A stretch of DNA of 64,000 nt from Burkholderiales bacterium (GTDB lineage Bacteria; Pseudomonadota; Gammaproteobacteria; Burkholderiales; SHXO01): assembly GCA_020854105.1 (NCBI GenBank), contig JADZGB010000009.1, positions 62,001 to 126,000 of the forward strand, read 5' to 3'. Shown here piece after piece: positions 8,490-15,780 of the stretch. The notes under the pieces were generated by a model. That model was not told the DNA's origin and did no database searches. It worked only from the letters and a program-made list of their open reading frames with translations. Position 1 is the first letter of the stretch, and every line of letters starts with the position of its first letter. The position numbers and the translations under genes were made by a program.

Positions 8490-8809
8490 CCCGGCGGCGG
8501 TACCCTGGTGCTGGCGCGGCCGCGCTCGCCCTGGTTGTCCACCCACTCGATGGTCACTTCGTCGTCCGCCTTCGCGCCGTGCACCCGCAGCTGGATGTAG
8601 GGATTGCGCGCCATCGCCTGCCCCCACTCGGTCTCCAGCACCGGCTTGCCGTCGAGGGAGACGGTGAGGTTCTGGATGAAGTGCAGCGGCACCAGCTGTC
8701 CGGTCCTGGCGTCCTTGCGCAGACCTGTCTCCATCGGGTGGTCGATCAGCGCGCGGATTTCCGCCACGTCGCCCTCCAGACGCACGCGCATGCGGATGGG
8801 GCGCGTCAT
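8486..8809 (-). CDS. soxZ: SoxZ, sulfur-carrier complex subunit
   Basis: A 107-residue immunoglobulin-fold protein beginning MTRPIRMRVR and containing HPMETGLRKD and the HFIQNLTV strand, all usual in SoxZ. It has no export signal; SoxZ is carried to the periplasm with SoxY, which has the Tat signal. The SoxYZ pair carries sulfur intermediates covalently during thiosulfate oxidation. It overlaps soxY by four bases at its start and soxA by four at its end, so translation of the three is probably coupled. The length is normal for the family. Confidence 0.95.
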   Translation of the reverse strand: MTRPIRMRVRLEGDVAEIRALIDHPMETGLRKDARTGQLVPLHFIQNLTVSLDGKPVLETEWGQAMARNPYIQLRVHGAKADDEVTIEWVDNQGERGRASTRVPPPG

Positions 8810-9270
8810 GTGCCGCAGCCTCCGATGGTCACCTTCACGTCGCGTGTCTTCACGTAATACCTGCCGCCGGCGCGCGCCACCGCGCGCAGCGTCGAGGTGT
8901 CCCCCATCTTGATGCGCGTGGAGATGAAGGGCTCGGCACCGTTGCTGAACTGGAACAGCCCGACGTAGGGTTGCACGTTCTTGTCCGAGAAGACCAGGAT
9001 CTGGTCCGTGCCCGGAATGTTGCTGCGGATCTCGATCGGCACCTGGGCGCCGTTCTCGGCGATTTCCGGCGCCTTGATGACGATGTCCTCGGAAGGCGTG
9101 GCATCGGCCACCCCGGCATGGCGGATCGCGCCCTCGATGTTGCCGGCCTGGAAGGCGGCCTTGTTCCAGCCAGCCAGCGCGCGCAGCGGCTGCAGCCAGC
9201 CCAGCACCAGGACGGCCGCACCGCCCACCCAGACGCGCAGGAAGGAGCGGCGATCGGCGGACCTGTTCAT
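8806..9270 (-). CDS. soxY: SoxY, thiosulfate-carrying protein
   Basis: A 154-residue Tat-exported protein. The twin-arginine motif DRRSFLRV lies at residues 6-13 and a hydrophobic stretch follows. The C-terminus is VTIGGCGT: the swinging-arm Cys that carries the sulfur substrate is present, and the last residue is Thr where most homologues have Gly. The start chosen is the ATG four bases after the soxX stop; this keeps the Tat motif close to the N-terminus. An upstream TTG at 9300 lies inside soxX. Forms a heterodimer with SoxZ in the periplasm. Confidence 0.93.
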   Translation of the reverse strand: MNRSADRRSFLRVWVGGAAVLVLGWLQPLRALAGWNKAAFQAGNIEGAIRHAGVADATPSEDIVIKAPEIAENGAQVPIEIRSNIPGTDQILVFSDKNVQPYVGLFQFSNGAEPFISTRIKMGDTSTLRAVARAGGRYYVKTRDVKVTIGGCGT

Positions 9271-9274
9271 GGCA

Positions 9275-9640
9275 TCAGTACTGATAGATGTAGTCGACAA
9301 CGAGATCGATCTCCTGCTCGGTCAGCACGCCGTGCTTGCCGAACGGCGGCATGTACGAAAGCGGATTGCTCACCGTGGGATCCCACAGCTGTGCGCGCAG
9401 TTGCGCGCGGTCCGGAAAGCGCTCGCGCATGCCCACGATGGGCGGGCCGATGTTGGCCAGCGTCTCGGCGGCCGGATCCCCGGGCACTTGGTGGCAGGCC
9501 AGACAGTTGCCCTTGTACCAGTCGTGCGCGATGGCGCGCCCGGCCGCGATGCGCTCGTCCTGTGCGGACGCGCTCGCGGCCCAGGCGAGGGCGATGCAGG
9601 CGGCGGCAGTGATGGGCCGTGGCGAGGTGCGACGGATCAT
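9275..9640 (-). CDS. soxX: SoxX, monohaem cytochrome c subunit of SoxXA
   Basis: A 121-residue periplasmic cytochrome c. A signal peptide starts MIRRTSPRPITAAACIALAW and ends near ASAQDE. The single haem site is CLACH, and the axial Met is probably in LSYMPPFGKH, which also matches the conserved SoxX C-terminus. SoxX accepts electrons from SoxA and passes them to the respiratory chain. The start is the ATG 19 bases after the moaC stop; the frame is open further upstream but inside moaC. First Sox gene of the cluster, likely read from the moaC promoter. Confidence 0.93.
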   Translation of the reverse strand: MIRRTSPRPITAAACIALAWAASASAQDERIAAGRAIAHDWYKGNCLACHQVPGDPAAETLANIGPPIVGMRERFPDRAQLRAQLWDPTVSNPLSYMPPFGKHGVLTEQEIDLVVDYIYQY

Positions 9641-9659
9641 GCCGGCCGGCCGTGCGCGT

Positions 9660-10142
9660 TCAGGCGCCGGCCGCGCGCCAGTGGCCGGACCTGCCGCCCT
9701 TCTTTTCCAGCAGGCGCACGCCGTCGAAGCGCATGCCGCGATCGACCGCCTTGCACATGTCGTAGATGGTGAGCAGCCCGACACTCACCGCGGTGAGCGC
9801 TTCCATTTCCACGCCGGTGCGTCCGTGCGTCTCCGCGCGGACCACGCAGTCCACTGCGCTGGCCGCCTCGTCGATCACGAACTCCACGCTCACGTGCGTG
9901 AGCGGCAGCGGATGACACAGCGGAACGAGATCGGCGGTGCGCTTCGCACCCTGGATGGCCGCGATGCGCGCGATGCCGAGGACGTCACCCTTCGCCGCCC
10001 GGCCCTCGACGATGCGCCGCAGGGTGTCGGGTTGCATGGACACGCGGCCGGTGGCGACCGCCACGCGCTGCGTCTCGGCCTTCTCGCCGACGTCGACCAT
10101 GTGAGCCTGGCCCTGCGCGTCGAAGTGCGTCAAATCGCCCAT
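9660..10142 (-). CDS. moaC: Cyclic pyranopterin monophosphate synthase
   Basis: A 160-residue MoaC. It turns the MoaA product into cyclic pyranopterin monophosphate during molybdenum-cofactor synthesis. Family signs are [16 protein letters not shown], the IPLCHP-like [12 protein letters not shown], and [20 protein letters not shown], containing the catalytic Asp/Lys region ending in KAVDRGM. The ATG at 10142 gives the usual N-terminus; the open frame upstream adds 15 residues that overlap the bepA promoter region. It is divergent from the bepA-like gene and leads into soxX after 19 bases. The link to sox may reflect a need for molybdenum cofactor in sulfite/sulfur oxidation, which is inference. 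Confidence 0.95.
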   Translation of the reverse strand: MGDLTHFDAQGQAHMVDVGEKAETQRVAVATGRVSMQPDTLRRIVEGRAAKGDVLGIARIAAIQGAKRTADLVPLCHPLPLTHVSVEFVIDEAASAVDCVVRAETHGRTGVEMEALTAVSVGLLTIYDMCKAVDRGMRFDGVRLLEKKGGRSGHWRAAGA

Positions 10143-10218
10143 GGAAATTTCTTCTCGAACGGAACGCGAGGCCGGAGCTGGTTTCAAACCGTTCGACGGC
10201 TCTCGAAAGGGTCGGAGT

Positions 10219-10224
10219 TATCAT
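10219..10224 (+). promoter_or_regulatory. Candidate -10 box for a leaderless bepA-like mRNA
   Basis: TATCAT is separated from the ATG of the following gene by only six bases, so transcription would begin at or next to the A of the start codon. No Shine-Dalgarno sequence precedes the ATG. A good -35 box at 17 bases is not visible, which keeps confidence modest. Confidence 0.4.
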
Positions 10225-10230
10225 AGCACC

Positions 10231-11661
10231 ATGAAGTTCCTGGCCTCGTTACTCGCGCTGTCGCTCATCGCCGGCACGCCGTTGCGCGCGCAGAACCTGC
10301 CCGACCTCGGGGATTCGTCGCAGACCGTGCTGTCGCTGCAGCAGGAGCGGCAGCTGGGCGAATCGATCATGCGCCAGATCCGCATGAGCAGGCAGTACCT
10401 CGAGGATCCGGAGGTCACCGACTACATCGGCGCGCTGGGCTACCGGCTGGTCGCGCAGAGTCCCAACGCAGAACAACGCTTCGAATTCTTCATGGTGGAC
10501 GACCCGTCCATCAACGCGTTCGCGCTGCCCGGCGGCTTCGTCGGCACGCACACCGGACTGATCACCACCGCCCAGAGCGAATCCGAGCTGGCAGCGGTGC
10601 TGAGCCACGAGATCGCGCACGTCACCCAGCGCCACATTGCCCGCCTGTTCCAGCAGCAGAAGCAGGCCGGCATGGCCTCGCTCGCGGCGCTCGCGCTGGC
10701 CATCCTGGCCGCGCGCTCCAGTCCCGACCTGGCGAGCGCGGCGATGGCCGGGGCGCAGTACGCGACGATCCAGACACAGCTCAACTTCACCCGCGACAAC
10801 GAACGCGAAGCCGACCGGATCGGCGTACAGATCCTCGAGCGCGCCGGATTCGACCCCGCTGCCATGCCGGTCTTCCTCGACCGCATGCAGCGCGCCTACC
10901 GCGTGTACGAGTCGAACGCCCCGTCCTACATGCGCACCCACCCGCTCACCTACGAGCGCATCGCAGACGTGCAGAGCAGGGTGGATGCGCTCGCATACAG
11001 GCAGGTGCCGGACAGCCTCGACTTCCAGTTCGTGCGCACCCGCCTGGTGGTGCTGGCCGGCAGTCCGCGCGATTCGATCCAGCACTACGAGCACATCCTC
11101 GCCGAGAAGAAGACGGTGCACGAGGCGGCCGCCCGCTACGGGCTGACCATGGCCCTGCTGCGGGCAAAGGACACGAACCGGGCCCTGACGGAAGCCAGGC
11201 GGCTGCAGGACGAGGCGCCCGACAACGCCATGGCCCAGGCCCTGGTCGCGCGCGTGCTGCTGGCCTCGGCAAAGCGCAAGGAGGCGTTCGCGCTGTACGA
11301 CGAGGCGATCGCGAGCCACCCCGGGCGGCGCGGCCTCATCTACGACTACGCCGATGCGCTGCTGGACGCCGGGCGGGTGGAGGACGCGCTGTCGCTGGTG
11401 GCGCGCACGCAGCAGCGGCTGCCCCCCGACTACCGGCTCTATCAGCTGGAGGCGCGCGCGCACCAGAGCCTGGGCCAGCGCCTGCAGCAGCATCGGGCCC
11501 AGGCCGAAGCCTACCTGCTGCGCGGCAGCGTACCGGCCGCCATCGAACAGCTCCAGCTCGGGCTGCGCAGCGGCGACGGGGACTATTTCCAGCTCTCGAG
11601 CGCCGAGGCGCGCCTGAAGGAGCTGCAGGCACTGGCCAGCAATGCCCAGCGCCGGAACTGA
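10231..11661 (+). CDS. BepA-like M48 metalloprotease with TPR domain
   Basis: A 476-residue periplasmic protease. The signal peptide begins MKFLASLLALSLIAG and is probably cut near LRAQNLP. The zinc site is SHEIAHVTQRH, with the third ligand in NEREADRIG; both match BepA/YfgC. The second half (about 290-470) has helical TPR-like repeats. In enterobacteria this family degrades or helps fold outer-membrane proteins stalled at the BAM complex. The start is the ATG right after a possible -10 box; the open frame upstream belongs to the moaC side of the divergent gap. It stands alone, 81 bases before the kinase gene. Confidence 0.9.
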   Translation: MKFLASLLALSLIAGTPLRAQNLPDLGDSSQTVLSLQQERQLGESIMRQIRMSRQYLEDPEVTDYIGALGYRLVAQSPNAEQRFEFFMVDDPSINAFALPGGFVGTHTGLITTAQSESELAAVLSHEIAHVTQRHIARLFQQQKQAGMASLAALALAILAARSSPDLASAAMAGAQYATIQTQLNFTRDNEREADRIGVQILERAGFDPAAMPVFLDRMQRAYRVYESNAPSYMRTHPLTYERIADVQSRVDALAYRQVPDSLDFQFVRTRLVVLAGSPRDSIQHYEHILAEKKTVHEAAARYGLTMALLRAKDTNRALTEARRLQDEAPDNAMAQALVARVLLASAKRKEAFALYDEAIASHPGRRGLIYDYADALLDAGRVEDALSLVARTQQRLPPDYRLYQLEARAHQSLGQRLQQHRAQAEAYLLRGSVPAAIEQLQLGLRSGDGDYFQLSSAEARLKELQALASNAQRRN

Positions 11662-11742
11662 CGCCGCCGCCCGTCGTCGGCCATCGCCCTTCACGCGGAC
11701 GCCGATCTGCCGTTATCCGTGATCCAGGCAGAAGAACCAGGC

Positions 11743-13029
11743 ATGACCCAGAAGATAGGCAAGTACCAGGTCATCCGGCAGCTCGGCCGGGGGGCGACCA
11801 GCATCGTGTATCTCGCCCTGGACCCCTTCGCCAACCGTCAGGTGGCGATCAAGGTCGTGCAGCAGGACGTCCTCGGCGACCAGGAGCACGGCAGGCGCTT
11901 CCACAAGCTGTTCCTCACCGAGGCTTCGCTCGCGGGCAAGCTCGCCCATCCGCACGTGGCCGCCATCTTCGATGCGGTGGCCGATGACGAGGCCAGCTAC
12001 ATCGTCATGGAATACGTCGAGGGCGGCACGCTCGAGCAGTACGTCAGGGCGGACAACCTGCTTCCCATGGCGAAGGTGATCGAGATCGTCTTCAAGTGCT
12101 GCAAGGCACTCGACTACGCGCACCGGCACGGCGTCATCCACCGCGACATCAAGCCTGCCAACATCCTGCTGGCGCAGGGCACCGACATCAAGATATCGGA
12201 CTTCGGCGCGGCGCTCACCGGCGCCGCCGACACCACGCAGGTGAGCGGAATCGGATCGCCTGCGTATATGTCGCCCGAACAGGTCCAGGAGCAGTCGCTC
12301 TCGCACCAAACCGACATCTTCTCGCTGGGCGTGGTCATGTACCAGCTGCTGACCGGCACGCTGCCGTTCAAGGCGACCAACAACTACAGCATGGTGTTCC
12401 AGATCATCAACGTCGATCCGCCGCCGCCGAGCATCTTCCGTCCGGAGATCCCGGCCAGCCTGGACGCTGTGGTCAAGCGCGCGCTGCACAAGCGCGGGGA
12501 GGCGCGCTACGCGACCTGGGAGGAGTTCGCGCAGGACCTGGTGCGCATCTTCAACCACCTGAAGACGCCCGAGCAGCCGGTGCCCGATACCGAGAAGTTC
12601 AACACGCTGCGGCGCCTGCAGTTCTTCCGCCACTTTGGCGACGTACATCTGTGGCAGGTGCTGCACGTCTCCAACTGGACCCGCGTGCGCGCCGGGACCA
12701 CCATGATCCGCGAGGGCGAGTCCGGCACCTCCTTCTACATCCTGGCCGACGGGACGGTGGAGGTGACCCGCAACGGCCGCATGCTCACCGTCCTCGAGGC
12801 GGGCGAATGCTTCGGCGAGATGGCCTACGTGGGCCGGCGCGACTTCAGGCGCAGCGCCAGCATCCGCGCGCGCAGCGACGTGACCGTGGTCGAGATCCGG
12901 GCCGACGCACTGGAGGCGGCCAGCGAGGGTTGCCGCCACTGCTTCACCGCGGCCTTCCTCGAGTTGCTGGTGACGCGCCTGGACGCGGCCGACGTGCGCC
13001 TGTCCGAACTGCTCGAGCGCACGCCGTGA
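11743..13029 (+). CDS. Hanks-type Ser/Thr kinase fused to a cyclic-nucleotide-binding domain (RD type)
   Basis: A 428-residue cytoplasmic protein. Kinase domain (about 5-265): glycine loop LGRGATSIVY, Lys in VAIKVV, catalytic loop HRDIKPANIL, SDFGAAL, and the SPAYMSPEQ activation segment. A CRP/PKA-type cyclic-nucleotide-binding domain follows (about 290-410): FYILADGTVEV and the phosphate-binding cassette FGEMAYV...RRSAS, with the Glu and Arg that contact the ribose and phosphate. This makes it a one-chain, probably cAMP-regulated kinase, like eukaryotic PKG in reversed domain order. It has no membrane segment. A paralogue of exactly the same length and layout is at 24.3 kb. The ATG is preferred over a GTG 24 bases upstream; neither has a strong ribosome-binding site. 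Confidence 0.93.
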   Translation: MTQKIGKYQVIRQLGRGATSIVYLALDPFANRQVAIKVVQQDVLGDQEHGRRFHKLFLTEASLAGKLAHPHVAAIFDAVADDEASYIVMEYVEGGTLEQYVRADNLLPMAKVIEIVFKCCKALDYAHRHGVIHRDIKPANILLAQGTDIKISDFGAALTGAADTTQVSGIGSPAYMSPEQVQEQSLSHQTDIFSLGVVMYQLLTGTLPFKATNNYSMVFQIINVDPPPPSIFRPEIPASLDAVVKRALHKRGEARYATWEEFAQDLVRIFNHLKTPEQPVPDTEKFNTLRRLQFFRHFGDVHLWQVLHVSNWTRVRAGTTMIREGESGTSFYILADGTVEVTRNGRMLTVLEAGECFGEMAYVGRRDFRRSASIRARSDVTVVEIRADALEAASEGCRHCFTAAFLELLVTRLDAADVRLSELLERTP

Positions 13030-13102
13030 TCGAGGGAAACCGGCCGCGCGTCGCGAGGGATTCGCGCTATCATCGCGCGCATCCAAGGTCGCGCGCGCAG
13101 CG

Positions 13103-13420
13103 ATGGCAGACGACATCACCGTCCAGCAACTGAAGCAGATGCAGACTTCCTCGCCGGTCGTGCTCCTCGACGTGCGCACGGACGCCGAGGTCGAGCGCGG
13201 CGTCATCGCCGGCGCGCGCCACATCCCGCTGCACATGCTTCCCCTGCGCTGCGGCGAACTGGATGCCGGTGCAGCGCTGGTGGTGTACTGCCAGTCGGGT
13301 GGGCGCTCGGGCCAGGCCTGCGGCTGGCTGTCCGCCCAGGGCTTCGGCCGCGTGTCGAACCTGCAGGGGGGCATCGTGGCGTGGGTGCGCGAGGGCAATC
13401 CCGTCACGCATCTGTCCTGA
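13103..13420 (+). CDS. Single-domain rhodanese
   Basis: A 105-residue rhodanese-like sulfurtransferase. The active-site loop is CQSGGRS, with the catalytic Cys first and Arg before the last Ser; LLDVRTDAEVERG is the usual N-terminal block and LQGGIVAW the usual C-terminal one. It has no signal peptide, so it works in the cytoplasm, moving sulfane sulfur to thiols or carrier proteins. A TusA-type carrier gene follows after seven bases, a partnership often seen in sulfur oxidisers, and sox genes lie 4 kb away. The natural donor and acceptor cannot be read from sequence. Confidence 0.9.
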   Translation: MADDITVQQLKQMQTSSPVVLLDVRTDAEVERGVIAGARHIPLHMLPLRCGELDAGAALVVYCQSGGRSGQACGWLSAQGFGRVSNLQGGIVAWVREGNPVTHLS

Positions 13421-13427
13421 GCAGACG

Positions 13428-13673
13428 ATGGATACGGACATCAGGCCCGATCGGGAACTGGATGCACGCGGACTCAACTGTCCGCTGCCGATTCTGCGGA
13501 CCAAGAAGGCGCTCAACGAGATGACAGGCGGCCAGACGCTGCACGTGGTCGCCACCGATCCCGGCTCGGTGCGCGACTTCCAGGCCTTCGCGCGCCAGAC
13601 CGGGCACGAACTGATCAGTTCCGCCGCCGCCGAGGGCGAGTACCGCTTCCTGCTGCGCAAGAAGACGGCATGA
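13428..13673 (+). CDS. TusA/SirA-family sulfur carrier
   Basis: An 81-residue TusA-like protein. The hallmark LDARGLNCPLPILRTKKAL holds the persulfide Cys in CPLP. The start is the ATG seven bases after the rhodanese stop. TusA relays sulfur to tRNA thiolation or, in sulfur oxidisers, between rhodanese and cytoplasmic sulfur-oxidation enzymes; the pairing here fits either. The stop overlaps the coq7 start by four bases (ATGA). Confidence 0.92.
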   Translation: MDTDIRPDRELDARGLNCPLPILRTKKALNEMTGGQTLHVVATDPGSVRDFQAFARQTGHELISSAAAEGEYRFLLRKKTA

Positions 13674-14293
13674 GCTTCGATCGTCTCATCGTCCCGCTCG
13701 ATCGCGCATTGCGGACCCTGTTCGCCACGCCTCACACGAGCCGCCCCGAGCCGGGTGCGAAGTTGCCCGAAGGCGACCTCGATGCATCCGAACGCCGGCT
13801 TGCCGGCTCGCTCATGCGCGTCAATCATACCGGCGAGGTGTGCGCGCAGGCCTTGTACGAGGGCCAGATGCTGGTGGCGCGCGAGCCGCGGGTGCAGACA
13901 CTGCTCGAGCACGCCGCACGGGAGGAAACGGAGCATCTGGCGTGGACGGCAGCGCGCCTGCAGGCACTGGGTGCGCGCAGGAGCGTGCTGGATCCGCTCT
14001 TCTATGGCGGCTCGCTGGCGCTGGGCGCGGCTGCCGGCCTGCTGGGCGATCGCTGGAGCCTCGGATTCCTGGCCGAGACCGAGCGGCAAGTCGAGCAGCA
14101 TCTGAGCGGGCACATGGAACGCTTGCCAGCGGCCGATGCCCGAAGCCGCGCGGTGGTGGAGCAGATGCGCGCCGACGAAGCCGGACACGCCATGACCGCC
14201 GAGCGGGAAGGCGCGGCGCGGCTGCCGCTTCCCGCACGATTGGCCATGCGCCTGGCGGCGCGGATCATGACCGGTACCACCCGTTATCTCTGA
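13670..14293 (+). CDS. coq7: Demethoxyubiquinone hydroxylase Coq7
   Basis: A 207-residue di-iron hydroxylase that makes the last ring hydroxylation of ubiquinone synthesis (2-polyprenyl-3-methyl-6-methoxy-benzoquinol product). Iron ligands are visible as RVNHTGEVCAQALY, EETEHLAW, ETERQVEQHL and DEAGHAMTA, the E...ExxH...E...ExxH pattern of the family. The basic N-terminus and amphipathic helices suit peripheral binding to the inner membrane. It overlaps the TusA-like gene by four bases and is the last gene of this plus-strand run; osmC converges on it. Confidence 0.95.
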   Translation: MSFDRLIVPLDRALRTLFATPHTSRPEPGAKLPEGDLDASERRLAGSLMRVNHTGEVCAQALYEGQMLVAREPRVQTLLEHAAREETEHLAWTAARLQALGARRSVLDPLFYGGSLALGAAAGLLGDRWSLGFLAETERQVEQHLSGHMERLPAADARSRAVVEQMRADEAGHAMTAEREGAARLPLPARLAMRLAARIMTGTTRYL

Positions 14294-14325
14294 CGGCTGG
14301 GCTCTCCGGACTGCCTCCGCGATCA

Positions 14326-14745
14326 CTAAGCGGGCGCGCGTATCTCGTAGTCGTGCGTGATCTGCGCGGTCTTCCCGAGCATGATCGAGGCCGAGCAGTA
14401 TTTCTCCGCCGACAGCTGGATCGCCCGCGCGACGTGCCGGGAGTCGACGTCCACGCCCGTGATCACGAAGTGGAAGTGGATGCGCGTGAAGACCTTCGGA
14501 TCCTGTTGCGCGCGCTCCGCGTCGATCTCGATGTGGCAGTCGGTCACCTGCTGGCGTGCCTTGCGCAGGATGGTGATCACATCGTAGGCAGTGCATCCGC
14601 CGGTGCCGGCGAGCACGGTCTCCATCGGGCGCGGTCCCAGGTTGCGGCCGCCGCCCTCCGGTGCCCCGTCCATCAGGATCGCATGGCTGCTTTCGGTCTC
14701 GGCGAGGAAGCTCACCCCCTCCACCCATTTGATACGTAATTTCAT
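14326..14745 (-). CDS. OsmC-family (YhfA-like) peroxiredoxin-fold protein
   Basis: A 139-residue OsmC-fold protein starting MKLRIKWVEGVSF. The first family Cys is in TGGCTAYDVITIL and the second in SAEKYCSASIMLG, both at usual positions, with GGRNLGPRPMETVL between. OsmC proteins reduce organic hydroperoxides; the YhfA subgroup, to which the GRNLGPRPME block points, is less well characterised. It is transcribed towards coq7, with 32 bases between the stops. Confident family call, modest functional call. Confidence 0.9.
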   Translation of the reverse strand: MKLRIKWVEGVSFLAETESSHAILMDGAPEGGGRNLGPRPMETVLAGTGGCTAYDVITILRKARQQVTDCHIEIDAERAQQDPKVFTRIHFHFVITGVDVDSRHVARAIQLSAEKYCSASIMLGKTAQITHDYEIRAPA

Positions 14746-14797
14746 TGTCTTGTCCCTGTATCGCCGGCATCGGGACCGCTTCCTCGCGCCGACTTAG

Positions 14798-14810
14798 GTT
14801 GCGCTGCAAC
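14798..14810. promoter_or_regulatory. GTTGC-GCT-GCAAC palindrome upstream of the sRNA candidate
   Basis: A perfect 5+5 inverted repeat with a three-base centre, followed by seven As and ending just before the -35 box of the small-RNA promoter. Placement suggests an operator. It resembles the TGCAA-type sites bound by PhaR-like regulators of polyhydroxybutyrate genes, but that match is from memory and weak. Confidence 0.3.
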
Positions 14811-14818
14811 AAAAAAAC

Positions 14819-14847
14819 TTGCGCCGATGCACTGCTTCTGCGAAAAT
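14819..14847 (+). promoter_or_regulatory. Candidate sigma-70 promoter of the petABC-upstream sRNA
   Basis: TTGCGC, a 17-base spacer, then GAAAAT. Spacing is ideal and box matches are partial (3/6 and 4/6). Start would be near 14854, just upstream of the first sRNA hairpin. Confidence 0.45.
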
Positions 14848-14853
14848 CCAAAT

Positions 14854-14947
14854 CGTTCGTTGCCCTCGCCATGCGCGGGCAACCTCAGTCTCCTCCATCC
14901 TCCTCCTTAGGTGGATTTAAGCGCAACCCCTTGGTTGCGCTTTTTTT
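14854..14947 (+). ncRNA. Candidate small RNA with anti-Shine-Dalgarno stretches, upstream of petABC
   Basis: No protein is encoded in the 440 bases between osmC and petA, but this 94-base stretch has a clear sRNA layout. A hairpin GTTGCCC/GGGCAAC (14859-14865 with 14877-14883, extended inside by CGC/GCG) is followed by an unpaired pyrimidine-rich stretch holding CTCCTCC (14890-14896) and CCTCCTCCTTA (14899-14909), then an intrinsic terminator. CCTCCTTA equals the anti-Shine-Dalgarno end of 16S rRNA, so the loop could pair with ribosome-binding sites. Ends are estimated from the promoter and terminator; expression is not shown. Confidence 0.6.
14919..14947 (+). terminator. Intrinsic terminator of the petABC-upstream sRNA
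   Basis: A ten-base perfect stem AAGCGCAACC / GGTTGCGCTT with loop CCTT, running into seven or more Ts. No protein-coding gene ends nearby on this strand (coq7 stops 626 bases upstream, before the convergent osmC), which argues that it ends a short independent RNA. Confidence 0.88.
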
Positions 14948-15093
14948 GTGCCTGTCGACGCGCAGTCCCGGCATCTGTCCGCGTCACGCTGCGCATCGCT
15001 GCGGGAGGCGGCCGGCTCTTGTAGCCGCGCCGCAATATGTGCGTTGCAGCGACATTCCGTTCCAACACCCGCGCCGCGTTGAATTATCACCGT

Positions 15094-15125
15094 AAATCAG
15101 CAGCTTGAATCAAGAAAGCTGATTT
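15094..15125. promoter_or_regulatory. Inverted repeat in the petABC promoter region
   Basis: Arms AAATCAGC and GCTGATTT enclose a second small palindrome, CTTGAATCAAG. It lies 60-90 bases before the petA start and just upstream of a possible -10 box TAGAAT. A regulator-binding site or mRNA hairpin is likely; the regulator is not identifiable. The rest of the gap from 14948 shows nothing else. Confidence 0.45.
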
Positions 15126-15184
15126 CTTGCGCGTTCTATTCTAGAATACGAGGGTTTTACAAAGCGCAGACAGGACGCATCGGC

Positions 15185-15778
15185 ATGGCTGAAGGCACGG
15201 TAAACAAGCAACGCCGGTATTTGCTCGGAGCGGCCAGTGCGGCCGGCGGCGTGGCGGCGGTCGCTACGGCGACCCCCTTTTTCCTGAGCATGTTTCCCAG
15301 CGCGCGCGCGCGCGCCGCGGGCGCACCGGTTGAGGTGGATATCTCCAAGGTGGAGCCGGGCATGATGATCCGGGCCGAATGGCGAAGCAAGCCGGTCTGG
15401 GTGCTGCACCGGACGCCCGAGATGATCAATTCGCTGTCCGAGATGGGGGCACGTGTGGCCGATCCCCAGTCCGACGCGCCGATGCAGCCCGACTACGCGC
15501 AGAACCAGTACCGCTCGGTCAAGCCGGAGTGGCTGGTCCTGGTCGGTATCTGCACGCACCTGGGCTGTTCGCCCACCGACAAGCTGCAGACCGGCCCGGA
15601 CAGCGGTATGGGCGAGGACTGGAAGGGCGGCTTCTACTGCCCCTGCCACGGGTCCAAGTTCGACCTTGCCGGCCGCGTGTTCAAGGACATGCCCGCGCCG
15701 ACCAATCTTGAAGTGCCGAAGTACCAGTTCATCTCCGAGACCCAACTGGTCATCGGCGACGACGGCAAAGGAGCTTGA
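15185..15778 (+). CDS. petA: Rieske iron-sulfur subunit of cytochrome bc1
   Basis: A 197-residue Rieske protein. The N-terminus NKQRRYLLGAASAAGG is a Tat signal that stays as the membrane anchor. The 2Fe-2S cluster boxes are CTHLGC and CPCHGS, giving the Cys/His ligand pairs and the disulfide. It takes electrons from ubiquinol at the Qo site and hands them to cytochrome c1. The stop lies two bases before the ATG of petB, so petABC form one operon. The run of CG repeats near 15300 encodes an ARARA stretch after the membrane helix, where homologues have a flexible hinge. Confidence 0.97.
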   Translation: MAEGTVNKQRRYLLGAASAAGGVAAVATATPFFLSMFPSARARAAGAPVEVDISKVEPGMMIRAEWRSKPVWVLHRTPEMINSLSEMGARVADPQSDAPMQPDYAQNQYRSVKPEWLVLVGICTHLGCSPTDKLQTGPDSGMGEDWKGGFYCPCHGSKFDLAGRVFKDMPAPTNLEVPKYQFISETQLVIGDDGKGA

Positions 15779-15780
15779 GC

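Noticed and set aside
14798..14810. PhaR operator controlling polyhydroxybutyrate genes
   Set aside because: Only a short palindrome resembles such sites and no pha or phasin gene is near; kept only as an unassigned palindrome.
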